Positions 45,001 through 45,090 of a stretch of 45,090 nt of DNA are shown here, in pieces. Within the stretch, counting starts at the first letter, position 1, and each line of letters opens with the position of its first letter. A program made the translations under genes and the position numbers. This stretch comes from Enterococcus canintestini (GTDB lineage Bacteria; Bacillota; Bacilli; Lactobacillales; Enterococcaceae): positions 1-45,090 of the forward strand of contig NZ_JXKG01000019.1 in the NCBI RefSeq assembly GCF_001885735.1. The letters are read 5' to 3'. Below the pieces are notes generated by a model that did no database searches, was not told the origin of the DNA, and saw only the letters and a program-made list of their open reading frames with translations.

Positions 45001-45090
45001 ATGCAAAAGACAGAGTTAAAAACAAATGCGTGGCAAGGATTTAAAGGAAAAGCTTGGCAAAACGAAATAAACGTACGTGATTTTATCCAA
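45001..45090 (+). CDS. pflB: Formate acetyltransferase (pyruvate formate-lyase), 5' end only
   Basis: The first 30 codons of a gene cut by the window edge. MQKTELKTNAWQGFKGKAW and NEINVRDFIQ match the N-terminus of pyruvate formate-lyase (WxGFxG...W...INVRDFIQ), which splits pyruvate with CoA to acetyl-CoA and formate under anaerobic conditions. AAAAGGAG precedes the ATG. Catalytic residues lie outside the window. It starts 17 nt after the stop of lrgB with no visible terminator, so it may be partly read from upstream. Confidence 0.8.
   Translation, partial: MQKTELKTNAWQGFKGKAWQNEINVRDFIQ

Overview
The window looks like the chromosome of an AT-rich, low-GC Gram-positive bacterium of the Lactobacillales, most likely an Enterococcaceae member. 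The evidence is strong AGGAGG-type ribosome binding sites, a T-box leader before valS, a CtsR box at clpP, a GlnR box at glnRA, RNase J1 with the RNA polymerase epsilon subunit, EzrA, Rex, PepC, and a radC, csp, rnjA, ABC-exporter order that I recall from Enterococcus faecalis. I could not run a database search, so genus and species stay open. Almost all genes are housekeeping. I see no prophage, insertion sequence, CRISPR array or clear genomic island.

Layout. 1-2553: tRNA-Thr (minus), a membrane-anchored serine hydrolase (minus), tRNA-Asn (plus). 2554-10416: a membrane acyltransferase, pepC, a phosphatase / fructosamine-kinase-like / acyl-ACP thioesterase cluster, type I asparaginase (minus), and a HAD phosphatase with an NTP-pyrophosphohydrolase-like partner. 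10456-16697: aspartate kinase (minus), ezrA, a cysteine desulfurase-thiI pair for tRNA thiolation. 16700-23373: rex, tpx, a T-box with valS, folC and a HAD phosphatase. 23400-31109: radC, csp, a perfect triple 99-bp repeat, rpoY-rnjA (minus) and the heterodimeric ABC exporter efrAB. 31146-34784: 123-bp tandem repeats, a gamma-carbonic-anhydrase-like protein, a zinc-free oxidoreductase, clpP (minus) and an unrecognised membrane-anchored protein. 35007-41142: GDPD, miaA, hflX and a YnbB-type PLP enzyme in one tight cluster, then glnR-glnA. 41265-45090: lytS-lytR, lrgA-lrgB and the first 30 codons of pflB.

How genes work together. The desulfurase supplies persulfide sulfur to ThiI for s4U in tRNA. 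The two efr subunits form one exporter with one active and one degenerate ATP site. RpoY and RNase J1 share a transcript with a long folded leader. GlnR represses glnRA through a palindrome beside the promoter. LytSR probably controls the adjacent lrgAB.

The unexplained signals are mostly non-coding: a hairpin with the radC Shine-Dalgarno in its loop and the start codon in its stem; three identical 99-bp repeats after csp; three diverged 123-bp repeats before the carbonic-anhydrase-like gene; overlapping inverted repeats in the rpoY-rnjA leader; and a palindrome plus a terminator in front of efrAB. I found no clearly novel multi-gene system.
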